57,819 nt of DNA, taken from positions 72,199 to 130,017 of the IMG/VR virus record IMGVR_UViG_3300008110_010000; one strand, 5' to 3'. The notes beneath the pieces were generated by a model. The model was not told the origin of the DNA and ran no database searches. It saw only the letters and a program-made list of their open reading frames with translations. This document shows, piece by piece, positions 7,006 through 15,960 of this stretch; within the stretch, counting starts at the first letter, position 1; each line of letters starts with the position of its first letter. The translations under genes were made by a program, and so were the position numbers. The stretch comes from a virus.

Positions 7006-8310
7006 ATGGTTAATTCACATTTAGAGAACGTATGGTTTTGTAGCATAATTTCTGATCCAATTTACGTGGAAGCTGCTAAACCTTCTTTCTTTAAGGATGT
7101 CAGATATCAGGAATGTTTTAAAATAGTCAAGTCATTTTGGAAAAAATATTCACAACTTCCTTCTACCCAGCAGGTTAAGGAAATTGTTAAGATGTTAAAG
7201 CTGAACGACAAACTTCCAGAATCACAGATTGATGTTATCTTCGACATTAAGCTTAATGACTATGATTCCGAATGGCTAAAAGAAAACACAGAAGCCTGGA
7301 TAGAATGGAAGAATCTAGAGCAAAGTGCGATGGATTCTATTTCATACATTAAATCAACTGAGGTTTCCCCCGAAAATATCAAGGATGTAGTTAACACTTT
7401 TAAAACCATTATTAACGAAAGAAACAGCCTTGACTTTTCTTTTGATCTTGGATTGGATTTCACTGATCCCGAAAATCACAAACAACCCAAATCTAATACA
7501 TTCTCTTCCGGGTATGATTTTATTGATATTTGTCTTGGCGGTGGATTTTCTGCCAAAAACCTTTATGTTTTTCTAGGTCAACCTAAGGTAGGAAAAACTC
7601 TATGGCTAGGAAATATAGCAGCACAAGCAATCAGGGCTTCAAATAATGTTGCGATTATAACATTGGAACTTAACGATCGCAAGTATATGAAAAGGGTAGG
7701 AGCTAATCTTCTTGGCATCAAAATGTCAGAATATAATAATGCGACAGAGGACGGGGAACTGATCAAGAAGAAAATTAGAAATCTAACTTTTGATAACCTG
7801 TCAGTTCCAGGCCAGCTTTACGTAAAGGAATTTGGTACTAGCCAGGCATCAGTTCTAGATGTTGAAAAATGGCTCAGAAAGGTTGAAGAAGTCAAAGGTA
7901 TTAAGTTTAAGATAGTAGTCATAGACTACATTAATATCATGAAGAACTGGAGAAATCCAAACACAGAGAACACCTACATGAAGATTAAGCAAATAGCGGA
8001 GGATCTAAGAGCGATGGCACAGAGAAATAATTGGTCCGTTATTACAGCAACACAAACCAAGCAATCTGAATTCGATGCTACAGATCTTTCCATGAATTCG
8101 GCTTCAGAATCATCTGGACTTGTTGCAACAGTCGATGGTATGTTTGGTATTATTCAAGATCCACTGATGTACTCCAATAATGAATATAAATTAAAGGTAC
8201 TAGCTAATAGAGATGAAGGATATAAAAATTCTTATAAAAAATTCCTCGTTGATTATAGCTTTATGAGGATCTCCGAAGATCCCAACTCCCAAATAATGAA
8301 TGAGTCTTAA
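7006..8310 (+). CDS. 41: Replicative DNA helicase, gp41/DnaB type
   Basis: The C-terminal RecA-like domain begins with GYDFIDICLGGGFSAKNLYV. Walker A is GQPKVGKT (191-198), followed by VAIITLELNDRKYMKRV (motif 1a), Walker B IVVIDYINIM and ITATQTKQSEFDATDL (motif H3). Length (434) is close to T4 gp41 (475). It should form the hexameric 5'-3' helicase at the fork. ATG begins 5 bases after the preceding gene, and the stop overlaps the next ATG (TAATG), implying translational coupling. Confidence 0.93.
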   Translation: MVNSHLENVWFCSIISDPIYVEAAKPSFFKDVRYQECFKIVKSFWKKYSQLPSTQQVKEIVKMLKLNDKLPESQIDVIFDIKLNDYDSEWLKENTEAWIEWKNLEQSAMDSISYIKSTEVSPENIKDVVNTFKTIINERNSLDFSFDLGLDFTDPENHKQPKSNTFSSGYDFIDICLGGGFSAKNLYVFLGQPKVGKTLWLGNIAAQAIRASNNVAIITLELNDRKYMKRVGANLLGIKMSEYNNATEDGELIKKKIRNLTFDNLSVPGQLYVKEFGTSQASVLDVEKWLRKVEEVKGIKFKIVVIDYINIMKNWRNPNTENTYMKIKQIAEDLRAMAQRNNWSVITATQTKQSEFDATDLSMNSASESSGLVATVDGMFGIIQDPLMYSNNEYKLKVLANRDEGYKNSYKKFLVDYSFMRISEDPNSQIMNES

Positions 8311-8768
8311 TGAAACAGAAAAAACTAATTGAAGAGGAAGAGAAGAAAGAAATAGAATTACCCGCTCAGGATTCAACGTTTGAAGAATACCTACATATAG
8401 ATGATGGAAGTAGAGATTATCATTCATTTAAAACTAGCAAGGATAATGACGATGAAAATTACAGGCATCTATCAGCATTAAACACTTTAGTTTATGAAAT
8501 TTTTCACAGATCTAGATGGTGTGCTTTGGGACCGAATAAAAAAATACCTAAGGACTTGATCCCATTTTTATTTCAAGATCTATTAGAAGAAATGGAAGGT
8601 ACCGAATTTAGTATGGTAGAAAAATTTGTTACTATATGTGATTTCATGAACGTGGGATATCAGAAAGCTTACGAGCTAATACACATGAAATACAAAGAAA
8701 TTATTGTTAACGAAATGGATCAAAAATTTGGAATTGTTTCCAAAAAGAAGATCAAGAAAATATTCTAA
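8310..8768 (+). CDS. Hypothetical replication-block protein
   Basis: 152 residues with a very charged N-terminus (LIEEEEKKEIELPAQ). A helical region (HLSALNTLVYEIFHRSRW, then LIPFLFQDLLEEMEGTEFS) and a basic C-terminus (SKKKIKKIF) follow. It is sandwiched with one-base overlap or zero spacing between 41 and 47, so a replication or recombination role is likely, but no family is recognised. Confidence 0.55.
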   Translation: MKQKKLIEEEEKKEIELPAQDSTFEEYLHIDDGSRDYHSFKTSKDNDDENYRHLSALNTLVYEIFHRSRWCALGPNKKIPKDLIPFLFQDLLEEMEGTEFSMVEKFVTICDFMNVGYQKAYELIHMKYKEIIVNEMDQKFGIVSKKKIKKIF

Positions 8769-9863
8769 ATGGATTCATCAAAGATTAAAAGGGTTTGGAT
8801 GATAACAGATACCCATCTGGGTGTCAGAAATAGCTCGGAAGAGTGGATCCAAATCATGAGAAAATATTTTTTTGAATGGTTTATACCTTTGGTTAAAAAA
8901 GAATATAAGCCTGGTGATGCTTTAGTTCACTTGGGTGATGTTTACGACTCCAGACAAAGTATTAATCTCAAGGTATTAAACTTGTGTGTTGAGATCTTTA
9001 GTGAACTCTCTAAGATTTTTCCCGATGGAGTATATGTAATTTTAGGAAATCATGACTGCTACTCCAAAGAATCTAATGACATTAATTCTCTTAGTTCTCT
9101 AAAATGGATTCCTAATGTGAAAATATACGAGGAGCCTGAAAGTATTAAATTGGGGACTAGAAAAGTTCTCATGATGCCGTGGAGAACTAGCGAAGAATCC
9201 GCGGTTGAGCTACTTTCTGAAGCGGAAGAACACGATTATCTTTTCTGCCACAGCGATATTAAAGGACTTAGCTTTAATAAATACACAAAAATAGAGGAAG
9301 GAATTGGCTATAATAAGCTGGAAAATTTCAATCGAGTTTATTCTGGGCACATCCATTACTCTCAAAATTTTGGTAAGGTTAGAATGCTAGGATCACCCTA
9401 TCAACTAACTAGATCCGATATGGATAACAAAAAGGCAATACTTTTACTTGATCTGTCAACAGAGGAAGAAAAGCTATTCGAAAACGATTTTTCTCCTAAA
9501 TTTATCCGAATGGGGTTTGATCGGGTTCTGGAAAAAACTCCTTCAGAACTTAGTGAGATTTTTAGAAACAATTTCGTTGATATTTTAATAGACCCAAAAC
9601 TAGCAGTAAAGGCTTCTCTTGGGATTTTAACTGAAATGGTGTCAACACAGTTAAAAACAAACTTCACACCAATAACAGAAAATCAGGCAGAACAAAATGT
9701 AGAGGAAACATTGTTCAACCTAGATGGTAAGAATTTTTCCATTATAGATTTTGCTGATCAATATATCGGTGCTTTGGATGAACCAGACGAAGTTAAGGAG
9801 AGAATGAAAAAAACAATAAAAGTTCTCTATAATAGAATAGCTCACAAAGAGGAAAAAGAATGA
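8769..9863 (+). CDS. 47: Recombination endonuclease subunit gp47 (SbcD/Mre11)
   Basis: Calcineurin-like phosphoesterase motifs in order: DTH (14-16), HLGDVYDSR (54-62), LGNHDCY (92-98), CHSD (160-163) and SGHIHYS (192-198). These bind two metal ions in the Mre11/SbcD nuclease. Length (364) fits T4 gp47 (339). It pairs with the SbcC-like product of the next gene, overlapping it by 4 bases (ATGA), to process ends for recombination-dependent replication. Confidence 0.95.
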   Translation: MDSSKIKRVWMITDTHLGVRNSSEEWIQIMRKYFFEWFIPLVKKEYKPGDALVHLGDVYDSRQSINLKVLNLCVEIFSELSKIFPDGVYVILGNHDCYSKESNDINSLSSLKWIPNVKIYEEPESIKLGTRKVLMMPWRTSEESAVELLSEAEEHDYLFCHSDIKGLSFNKYTKIEEGIGYNKLENFNRVYSGHIHYSQNFGKVRMLGSPYQLTRSDMDNKKAILLLDLSTEEEKLFENDFSPKFIRMGFDRVLEKTPSELSEIFRNNFVDILIDPKLAVKASLGILTEMVSTQLKTNFTPITENQAEQNVEETLFNLDGKNFSIIDFADQYIGALDEPDEVKERMKKTIKVLYNRIAHKEEKE

Positions 9864-11524
9864 GATTATCAAAAATAGAATGGAGAAATTTTGCTTCCTA
9901 TGGAAATAAAATACAATCTCTAACTTTCGGGGATAACCCTGGATTATATTTAGTAGTAGGAGAAAACGGAGCAGGTAAATCCACAATATCCGACGTTATA
10001 ACTTTCGGTCTTTATGGTAAACTCGACGGGAAAAAACTAAAGGATATTCCTAATAGAATTAACGGAAATGCTTGGGTGAAAATAACTTTCTTAGTAAATG
10101 GGGAGGAATATTCAGTTGAGAGAGGTTTAGATCCCTCAATTTTTAACCTATATGTTAATGGATCATTATATGATAAGGCTGGTTCTAGGTCAGTACAGGA
10201 CTATTTAACCGATGATATAATCCAAATTCCTAACTACGTTTTTAACAATACAATTTCTTTATCAATTAATGATTTTAAGAGCTTCCTTAAAATGTCTCCG
10301 TCGGATAAAAAATCCATCATTGATAAAATATTCGGATTTTATGTGATCAACGAAATGAGGGATCTTCTGAAGGAAGAAACTAAATCCATTCGAGAAAATT
10401 TGATCAGGATTTCGGGGGAAGTTGATTCTCTTTCTAAAACACTTAGCAGAACACAGGAAGAAATGGATGTTCTTTCTAAAAAGATTCTAGAGGTTTCTAA
10501 GGATAAGATAAGTGATTTGGAGGATAAAATTTCCAAATACAACCAGCTATTAGAAATACACAAAACAAAAACCTCTGAATTTTCGAGATTAGAATCAGAT
10601 CTCCAGGGGGAAACCAGAAAAGCATACAAGATATTAACAGAGTCTAAGGGATCGTTAAGAGGAGTGGAAGAAAAGATGAGACTTTATAATAACGATAAAT
10701 GCCCGACATGCGCTTCAGATCTTTCTAGTATTTTTCATCAGGGAATAAAAGATGGACTACTTAAACAGATCGATGATTTTAAAAAAGAAATTCTAGATGC
10801 TCAAAAAAATTATGATGATTGCTCTTCCAAAGAAGCAAATCTAAGAAAGGAAAGAGAGGAAATAAACACCAAAGGTAACAAGATTATAGTCAACATAAAC
10901 TCTGCAAAAGAAGAACTAAAAAAACTAAAATCCGGTGCTTCCTCGGATGGAATAGATTCTCTTAAAAAAATAGCAGAGGAGACAAGAAACAATATCCAGG
11001 GATTTACCGAAGAAAAATCTAAGGAGGATAAAAAAAGTGAGTGGCTTAAGAAGATAGAGGAAATCCTAGGGGAAAAAGGAATCAAGCAACTAGCGCTTAA
11101 AACCATTCTTCCTTCTTTAAATAACCATATAGCGGAATTAATGCAATCCCTGCATCTTTCATATACAGTTACCTTTGACGAGGATTTTAATGCTTCTATC
11201 ATCCATATGGGTGAGGATATATCAATTTCAACTTTAAGCACCGGAGAAATGAAGAAAGTTGATTTTGCTGTACTTCTTTCCGTTATAAAGCTGATGAAAA
11301 TAAGATTCAGTAGCATAAATCTTCTATTTTTGGATGAAATTTTTAGTTCTGTAGATCCGGACGGGGTTTACACGATTCTAAACACCCTCAGAAAAGTTTG
11401 TGATGACCACGGACTTAATGTTTTTGTGATCAATCACGCTCCAATGCCTACCGAAATTTTCGATTACAAGATAGAAATTCAGAAAAGAAACAACTTCTCT
11501 GATCTTTTAATAGAGAAGGTATAG
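9860..11524 (+). CDS. 46: Recombination endonuclease subunit gp46 (SbcC/Rad50)
   Basis: Walker A is GENGAGKS (34-41). A long coiled coil is interrupted by a zinc hook CPTC (281-284), followed by a second coiled coil. The ABC signature STGEMKK is near residue 460 and Walker B LLFLDEIFSSVDPDG near 488. Length 554 is like T4 gp46 (560). It is the ATPase partner of gp47. It ends the replication block; a late-type box follows immediately, so transcription class changes here. Confidence 0.95.
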   Translation: MRLSKIEWRNFASYGNKIQSLTFGDNPGLYLVVGENGAGKSTISDVITFGLYGKLDGKKLKDIPNRINGNAWVKITFLVNGEEYSVERGLDPSIFNLYVNGSLYDKAGSRSVQDYLTDDIIQIPNYVFNNTISLSINDFKSFLKMSPSDKKSIIDKIFGFYVINEMRDLLKEETKSIRENLIRISGEVDSLSKTLSRTQEEMDVLSKKILEVSKDKISDLEDKISKYNQLLEIHKTKTSEFSRLESDLQGETRKAYKILTESKGSLRGVEEKMRLYNNDKCPTCASDLSSIFHQGIKDGLLKQIDDFKKEILDAQKNYDDCSSKEANLRKEREEINTKGNKIIVNINSAKEELKKLKSGASSDGIDSLKKIAEETRNNIQGFTEEKSKEDKKSEWLKKIEEILGEKGIKQLALKTILPSLNNHIAELMQSLHLSYTVTFDEDFNASIIHMGEDISISTLSTGEMKKVDFAVLLSVIKLMKIRFSSINLLFLDEIFSSVDPDGVYTILNTLRKVCDDHGLNVFVINHAPMPTEIFDYKIEIQKRNNFSDLLIEKV

Positions 11525-11532
11525 TCCTTTCA

Positions 11533-11540
11533 AATATATA
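11533..11540 (+). promoter_or_regulatory. Late-promoter-like box (AATATATA)
   Basis: AATATATA only 5 bases before the ATG at 11546, at the junction from recombination to tail genes. If functional, the mRNA would be nearly leaderless. Confidence 0.4.
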
Positions 11541-11545
11541 GGAAC

Positions 11546-11872
11546 ATGGCTATCACATCAAGAAATGACCTTGAGAGGTTCACGTATTTCTTCGTTTCTA
11601 AAAGTGTCAAGAAATACCTATCTCCACTACCGATTATAGAGTTTCATGTCTATAAATTCGAAAATCCAGTTTCTGCTGAGAGAGGTAAAAAATATTTAAG
11701 AGACGAATTTACTTTAGACGTTTATCAAATAACGGATGAAGTATACAAAACAGAGTCTTTTGAACATCCCAAGTATAGAAACCAGAAAAACCAGTATATA
11801 AAGTTCAAATACATAGATATACCACTTAAAACTGTTCCTGTGGAGACCAGTAGAAATATAGAATTAGCATGA
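11546..11872 (+). CDS. Hypothetical late protein upstream of gp15-like
   Basis: 108 residues beginning MAITSRNDLERFTYFFVSKS; mixed alpha/beta with a Tyr/Lys-rich middle. It overlaps the gp15-like gene by 4 bases (ATGA), so the two are coupled and it is probably a neck or tail completion protein. No family recognised. Confidence 0.6.
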   Translation: MAITSRNDLERFTYFFVSKSVKKYLSPLPIIEFHVYKFENPVSAERGKKYLRDEFTLDVYQITDEVYKTESFEHPKYRNQKNQYIKFKYIDIPLKTVPVETSRNIELA

Positions 11873-12666
11873 ATTTTTTAGATAAATTTAATAGCGATGA
11901 CGTTTTTTTCAGAGGATTAATTATTGGGATGCTAAAATCCCTAAATGAAAAAATTACGTTTTATCAGACAACTAGTTCCGGAAAAATCCAAGAGATCTAT
12001 ATCCCCTTCTTTTATTCTTTAGCAGGAGATGAATCATTTTTACAAGATTTTTATTTGAATTATGGTGACTGTGACGGAAATCCTCTATTTGCAGAGGGTA
12101 ACTATGATGTTATTCCAAGGGGAATTTTAGAATATCAAAGTTCTAGGATCACAACATCATCATCAACAAATAAGTATGTGAGGGGTACATATGAGAAAGA
12201 AATCGTTCAGGAATCTGGAGGATCTGAGATAAAAGCTTATTCTGCTTATCTGTCACCAATACCAATTGATGCAACATTTTCACTTAAAATTAAGGTTGAT
12301 ACTACGACGGATGCTCTAAAAATTCAGGCTAGAACTATAGAGGTTCTATTCAAAAACTTTATTTATTATTTTGAATATAACGGATTTAGAGTTCCAGTTC
12401 AAGCATCATTGGCTGATCAATTGCCAGATAAAGCTCCAAACGTTTTTAATTTTAGCTATGGAAGTACTGGAGGAGAAGGAATTACCTTATCGATCAACGT
12501 TAATGCTGAGACATATTTACCACAACTAGATCTCTCGACAGAAAGGTTTAGAGGAAATCTAATGCAGGGAGGGATCAAATTAAAAACCGAATTAGGAGTA
12601 GTCCCACCTGATAATTCAGCCATTCTAAAAGGGTTTACAACTCTTTCCCAAACCACAATTAAATAA
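11869..12666 (+). CDS. 15: gp15-like tail sheath stabiliser / tail completion protein
   Basis: 265 residues (T4 gp15 is 272). Shared layout: an N-terminal helical segment with F-RGLIIGMLKSL, a VIPRGILEYQS strand where T4 gp15 has LPRINLHLVDF, PIPIDATFSLKI matching PIKMIYELSI, a helix ending in YYFEYNGFRVP, and NVNAETYLPQLDL matching FEVNGWMYPPV. Recognised by pattern only; identity is low. It would cap the tail tube and sheath and join it to the head. It converges with the small reverse-strand gene, whose stop is adjacent. Confidence 0.6.
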   Translation: MNFLDKFNSDDVFFRGLIIGMLKSLNEKITFYQTTSSGKIQEIYIPFFYSLAGDESFLQDFYLNYGDCDGNPLFAEGNYDVIPRGILEYQSSRITTSSSTNKYVRGTYEKEIVQESGGSEIKAYSAYLSPIPIDATFSLKIKVDTTTDALKIQARTIEVLFKNFIYYFEYNGFRVPVQASLADQLPDKAPNVFNFSYGSTGGEGITLSINVNAETYLPQLDLSTERFRGNLMQGGIKLKTELGVVPPDNSAILKGFTTLSQTTIK

Positions 12667-12954
12667 TTAGGAATTTAGAGGCTGATCCTGTACAATATCT
12701 GTGATCTCTGTTCCTTTGGATGGATCCTGAGACTTTCTATATCCAAGAAGTCCTGCACCAATTCCAGTAAAAACAACAGACTGAAGTAAAATGTCAGTGT
12801 CCTTTATTAATGAACCATAAAGGAAAGATATGCTACCGATGGTACATATTAGCACACCCATAGTCCCGCTAGCAGAAGTTTTCCCGTTCGAATTAGAGGT
12901 CATCTGAGCAAAACTGAATTTATTAATCATTTCTTTAAGATCTTTTAATCCCAT
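12667..12954 (-). CDS. Small two-helix membrane protein, reverse strand
   Basis: 95 residues. Two hydrophobic helices (GTMGVLICTIGSISFLYGSL and LLQSVVFTGIGAGLLGYRK) are joined by a short KDTD loop. The N-terminus is polar and Asn/Ser-rich, and the tail is charged. Size and topology would suit a holin-like or other phage membrane protein, but no lysis gene is adjacent and the family is not recognised. A CATATATA box on the - strand lies 20 bases upstream of its ATG, the normal late spacing. It is one of only two reverse genes. Confidence 0.65.
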   Translation of the reverse strand: MGLKDLKEMINKFSFAQMTSNSNGKTSASGTMGVLICTIGSISFLYGSLIKDTDILLQSVVFTGIGAGLLGYRKSQDPSKGTEITDIVQDQPLNS

Positions 12955-12972
12955 ACCTAGATTTTATTCACC

Positions 12973-12982
12973 GATATATATG
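12973..12982. promoter_or_regulatory. Palindromic late-promoter-like box, divergent
   Basis: The ATATATAT core reads as GATATATA on + (6 bases from the ATG at 12987) and CATATATA on - (20 bases from the ATG at 12954). It could serve both divergent genes; spacing favours the - strand gene. Confidence 0.45.
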
Positions 12983-12986
12983 AGAA

Positions 12987-15158
12987 ATGACAGACCCGAT
13001 TATTTTTTCCAGCATTGGAAACTACAGAATTATTAACTACAGCGAAGCATTTAGCGACGTTAAAAAGTTTAAGGGATGGATTATAGAGGCCACCGGGGAA
13101 TCGGGCGCTTCTAGGTATCTTAAAAAAGAATTTAGATGGAGCTTAAATAATAGCAATTGGTCTCTATGGATAGAATTAACCGAAGAAAATACCAATGCTT
13201 TGGATTTAAACCCAGATAATAAATTATATTTAGAATTCAAGTTTACCGCATTTTCTGACGAAGATGCAAGCCCACACCTTTCGGAAGGATCCCAATTAAA
13301 TCCTGTAATTGAAATAGAAAATTTTGATCTGGATTTAGAGTATTTTGTACCTGATTATAGAGATCTAATAGTAAAACCTGCAGTTCTCTGTTCCAAGGAA
13401 ATGTACACAAGATCTATCATTTTTAATGATGATTGCGATCCAGATAAAGTATTTAAGCCTTATGATGTAAATCGTGGAATAAATGTTTATCAGGATTTAA
13501 GTAAAACAGTAAATGTTCTTTTTGGGCACGAGGTAAATTATTACTCAGTACAACCAAACGGAAGGGGAAAGGATGTAGTTCTCCGAGAATACAGTCTCTT
13601 CGATGTTGTTGATGAAAAGTGTGTTAAAGTAATGGTTCCGGGTAACAATTTTCCGGACAATAAACCAATTTATGACACTTTTGGAATTCAATTTGTACAG
13701 CCTTTAGAAGTTCATATTGACAGAAAATATTTTGAGGGGATTTTTGGAAAGGGTGCACAGCCAAGAAAAAGGGATATTATATTTTTCCCATTAACAAACA
13801 GAATCTATCAAATTGAGTCAACTTATTTGCACAGGGATTTTAATTTATATCCAGTTTTCTTCAAATGCCAATTGATGAAATATGAGGTAAAGAAAAATAC
13901 CCAATTTATTAACAAGGAAGCAGAAAAAGAGCTCCTAGATTACACCGTAAACACACAGGATCTTTTTGGGGAGGAAACTCAGGAGGAAATAGAAAAAACA
14001 GTAAAACCCCAACAATATTTTGTTTCGTCACAAAGAAGAAACGAAGACCCAACTAGAGCATACATAGATCAGTATCTTCCAATTATAGAATATGATCTAA
14101 ATAATAACTGGACAATAGTATTCAATAGTTATTACGATCTAGAAAGATTTTTATACGAAGATCCAACATCTACAGCTAAAACTGATGAGCAAAGACAAGC
14201 TATTAGATATAAATCATTACCTGTTTTGGAAGAGAATGAAGAAATATCATTCACCTGCTGGTTTAAAATGAAAAACTATATAGATAAAACAAAACTTGTT
14301 AATAAACCCGCTTCCAAAATATCTATAACTTCATACACACAGGAAGATGGATTAATCACATATTCAACATATCCTATAGCACACAAATTGAGTATGGGGA
14401 GTAATCCAGAAGGATATGTTTCTGTGATTGCGGATGGATCTAGAAGCGGAGGGTTCAAAATAGTAGGTATTCCAGATGTATACAGATTTACAGTAAAAGA
14501 TAATGGAGCTGCTATAACTTCGTCAATTTCCACATGGAAAATGCAAAAAGCACAAGCCAGAACATTGATTCATGGAAGGAAGAACAATCAAGGAATTTGG
14601 ATACAAATGATCTGGTCTGGATCCAATGAAACAGAAACAAGCACTAGTTACATACAAACAGGTTCTTTTAGAATTCTGATTAATGATTTAGAGATACTTT
14701 CACCTTTTGGTGCTGGAACAACATCTTCATTAGGACAATTAATACCATCGCTCGAAGATTGGTATGGATTTGTATTTAACTTTTCGAATATATTTAAACA
14801 ATACTCCATAAACGTTTGGAAAATGCTTTATGACCCAGAAAATCCAGAAGCTCAAACTTCTGATCTTGGATTAATTCATAATAAAGAGGGTGTAATCACT
14901 GAAAAATACACTTATAATATACCTTCAGATATTGAATTAGATAACCAGAAAGAAACTTGGAAAACTGATAATAATGCATACAAAGTATTAGGGAGTCCGC
15001 TTTTATTAACCAATTTGAGAATTTTCCAAAACATGATCGAAAAAGAAAAGCAATCTGCAATCTTGAATCAGAATGTTGTAGGGGATTCTCAGTTAGCAGT
15101 TATTATAGATAATGCTAAACCGGTATTGAAGCTACCTAAAATTGCTAAAAACAGATAA
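12987..15158 (+). CDS. gp14-like neck protein with lectin-like C-terminal extension
   Basis: 723 residues. The segment at about 225-310 (FVQPLEVHIDRKYF, GAQPRKRDIIFFPLTNRIYQ, then YPVFFKCQLMKYEV) has the layout of the core of T4-like gp14 neck proteins (HIDR...P..GD.IYFPL...YE). The C-terminal region (about 405-690), with EEISFTCWFKMKNYID near its start and many beta strands, looks like a concanavalin A/LamG-type sandwich absent from T4 gp14. Gene order (gp15-like, this, putative small terminase, terminase) supports a neck role. The neck call is by pattern and synteny; the lectin-like call is weaker. Confidence 0.5.
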   Translation: MTDPIIFSSIGNYRIINYSEAFSDVKKFKGWIIEATGESGASRYLKKEFRWSLNNSNWSLWIELTEENTNALDLNPDNKLYLEFKFTAFSDEDASPHLSEGSQLNPVIEIENFDLDLEYFVPDYRDLIVKPAVLCSKEMYTRSIIFNDDCDPDKVFKPYDVNRGINVYQDLSKTVNVLFGHEVNYYSVQPNGRGKDVVLREYSLFDVVDEKCVKVMVPGNNFPDNKPIYDTFGIQFVQPLEVHIDRKYFEGIFGKGAQPRKRDIIFFPLTNRIYQIESTYLHRDFNLYPVFFKCQLMKYEVKKNTQFINKEAEKELLDYTVNTQDLFGEETQEEIEKTVKPQQYFVSSQRRNEDPTRAYIDQYLPIIEYDLNNNWTIVFNSYYDLERFLYEDPTSTAKTDEQRQAIRYKSLPVLEENEEISFTCWFKMKNYIDKTKLVNKPASKISITSYTQEDGLITYSTYPIAHKLSMGSNPEGYVSVIADGSRSGGFKIVGIPDVYRFTVKDNGAAITSSISTWKMQKAQARTLIHGRKNNQGIWIQMIWSGSNETETSTSYIQTGSFRILINDLEILSPFGAGTTSSLGQLIPSLEDWYGFVFNFSNIFKQYSINVWKMLYDPENPEAQTSDLGLIHNKEGVITEKYTYNIPSDIELDNQKETWKTDNNAYKVLGSPLLLTNLRIFQNMIEKEKQSAILNQNVVGDSQLAVIIDNAKPVLKLPKIAKNR

Positions 15159-15160
15159 CT

Positions 15161-15958
15161 ATGCCAAGAAGACCGCCTAAAAACAAGGAAGGATCACCTA
15201 TTACCAAGGAACAAGCTCTCAAGAAAAAGCAGGAATTAGAGGATCTAATCTTTAACAACGAAACCCTTGATGGTTTAACTGCTCCTGATATTCCACCAAT
15301 GAAGCCATCAAGAGTTATGAATTTTGACTCTTTGAAAACTGAGGTTGAAACTGAAGCAAAAAGTATTCTAAACTCGTTAATTAAATTTTATATGGATAGC
15401 GATATAATCGATGAGAAAGATTATATTTCATTCAGAGCAAAAGTTGATGCACTGAGTATTTCCACTATGGCTTTTCAGATCAGAACCGCTCAACATGCAG
15501 TGACTAAAATGTTAGACGAGATAGACGCAGGGGGTCAATATCAAGCAAGAAACTTTGAGGTGTTAGCTCAAATGCAAAACCAATTGATGCAAATGCCTGC
15601 AAAATTTCAGGCTTATCTGGCAGACATGGAAAAAACATATAAGAATTTGAACAATGAAGCTAAGCTTCAGGATAACACCAAACAACCTGTCATGTTTGAT
15701 GGTGATGGGAATGAAGTAATCATTCCTGGATTGGGGGGTGAAGGAGGAACAGTAAAGGTTAGGGGTAATAAAGGATTTATGGAAGGACTTCAAAGCGTGA
15801 TTAAAACCGAGGTAATAGTTAAAAAAGCTCAGGTTGTGGAAGAAGTTGAAAGCAATTTGATAGACCCGAAGATGAAGGATTTAATTACCCCAGAAAACGA
15901 ATTAAAGAAACAGATCGAAGATGAAACTAAAATAGAATTAGATGAAGATCTATTTTAA
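15161..15958 (+). CDS. Putative small terminase subunit (gp16 position)
   Basis: 265 residues, helical throughout. The basic Pro/Lys N-terminus (PRRPPKNKEGS) precedes a long helical middle with Gln/Met-rich coiled coil (QMQNQLMQMPAKFQAYL). A Gly-rich loop and an acidic tail follow. It sits directly before the large terminase (2-base gap) where T4 has gene 16. T4 gp16 is 164 aa and also mainly coiled coil. Assignment rests on synteny and composition, not on sequence similarity. Confidence 0.45.
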   Translation: MPRRPPKNKEGSPITKEQALKKKQELEDLIFNNETLDGLTAPDIPPMKPSRVMNFDSLKTEVETEAKSILNSLIKFYMDSDIIDEKDYISFRAKVDALSISTMAFQIRTAQHAVTKMLDEIDAGGQYQARNFEVLAQMQNQLMQMPAKFQAYLADMEKTYKNLNNEAKLQDNTKQPVMFDGDGNEVIIPGLGGEGGTVKVRGNKGFMEGLQSVIKTEVIVKKAQVVEEVESNLIDPKMKDLITPENELKKQIEDETKIELDEDLF

Positions 15959-15960
15959 TT

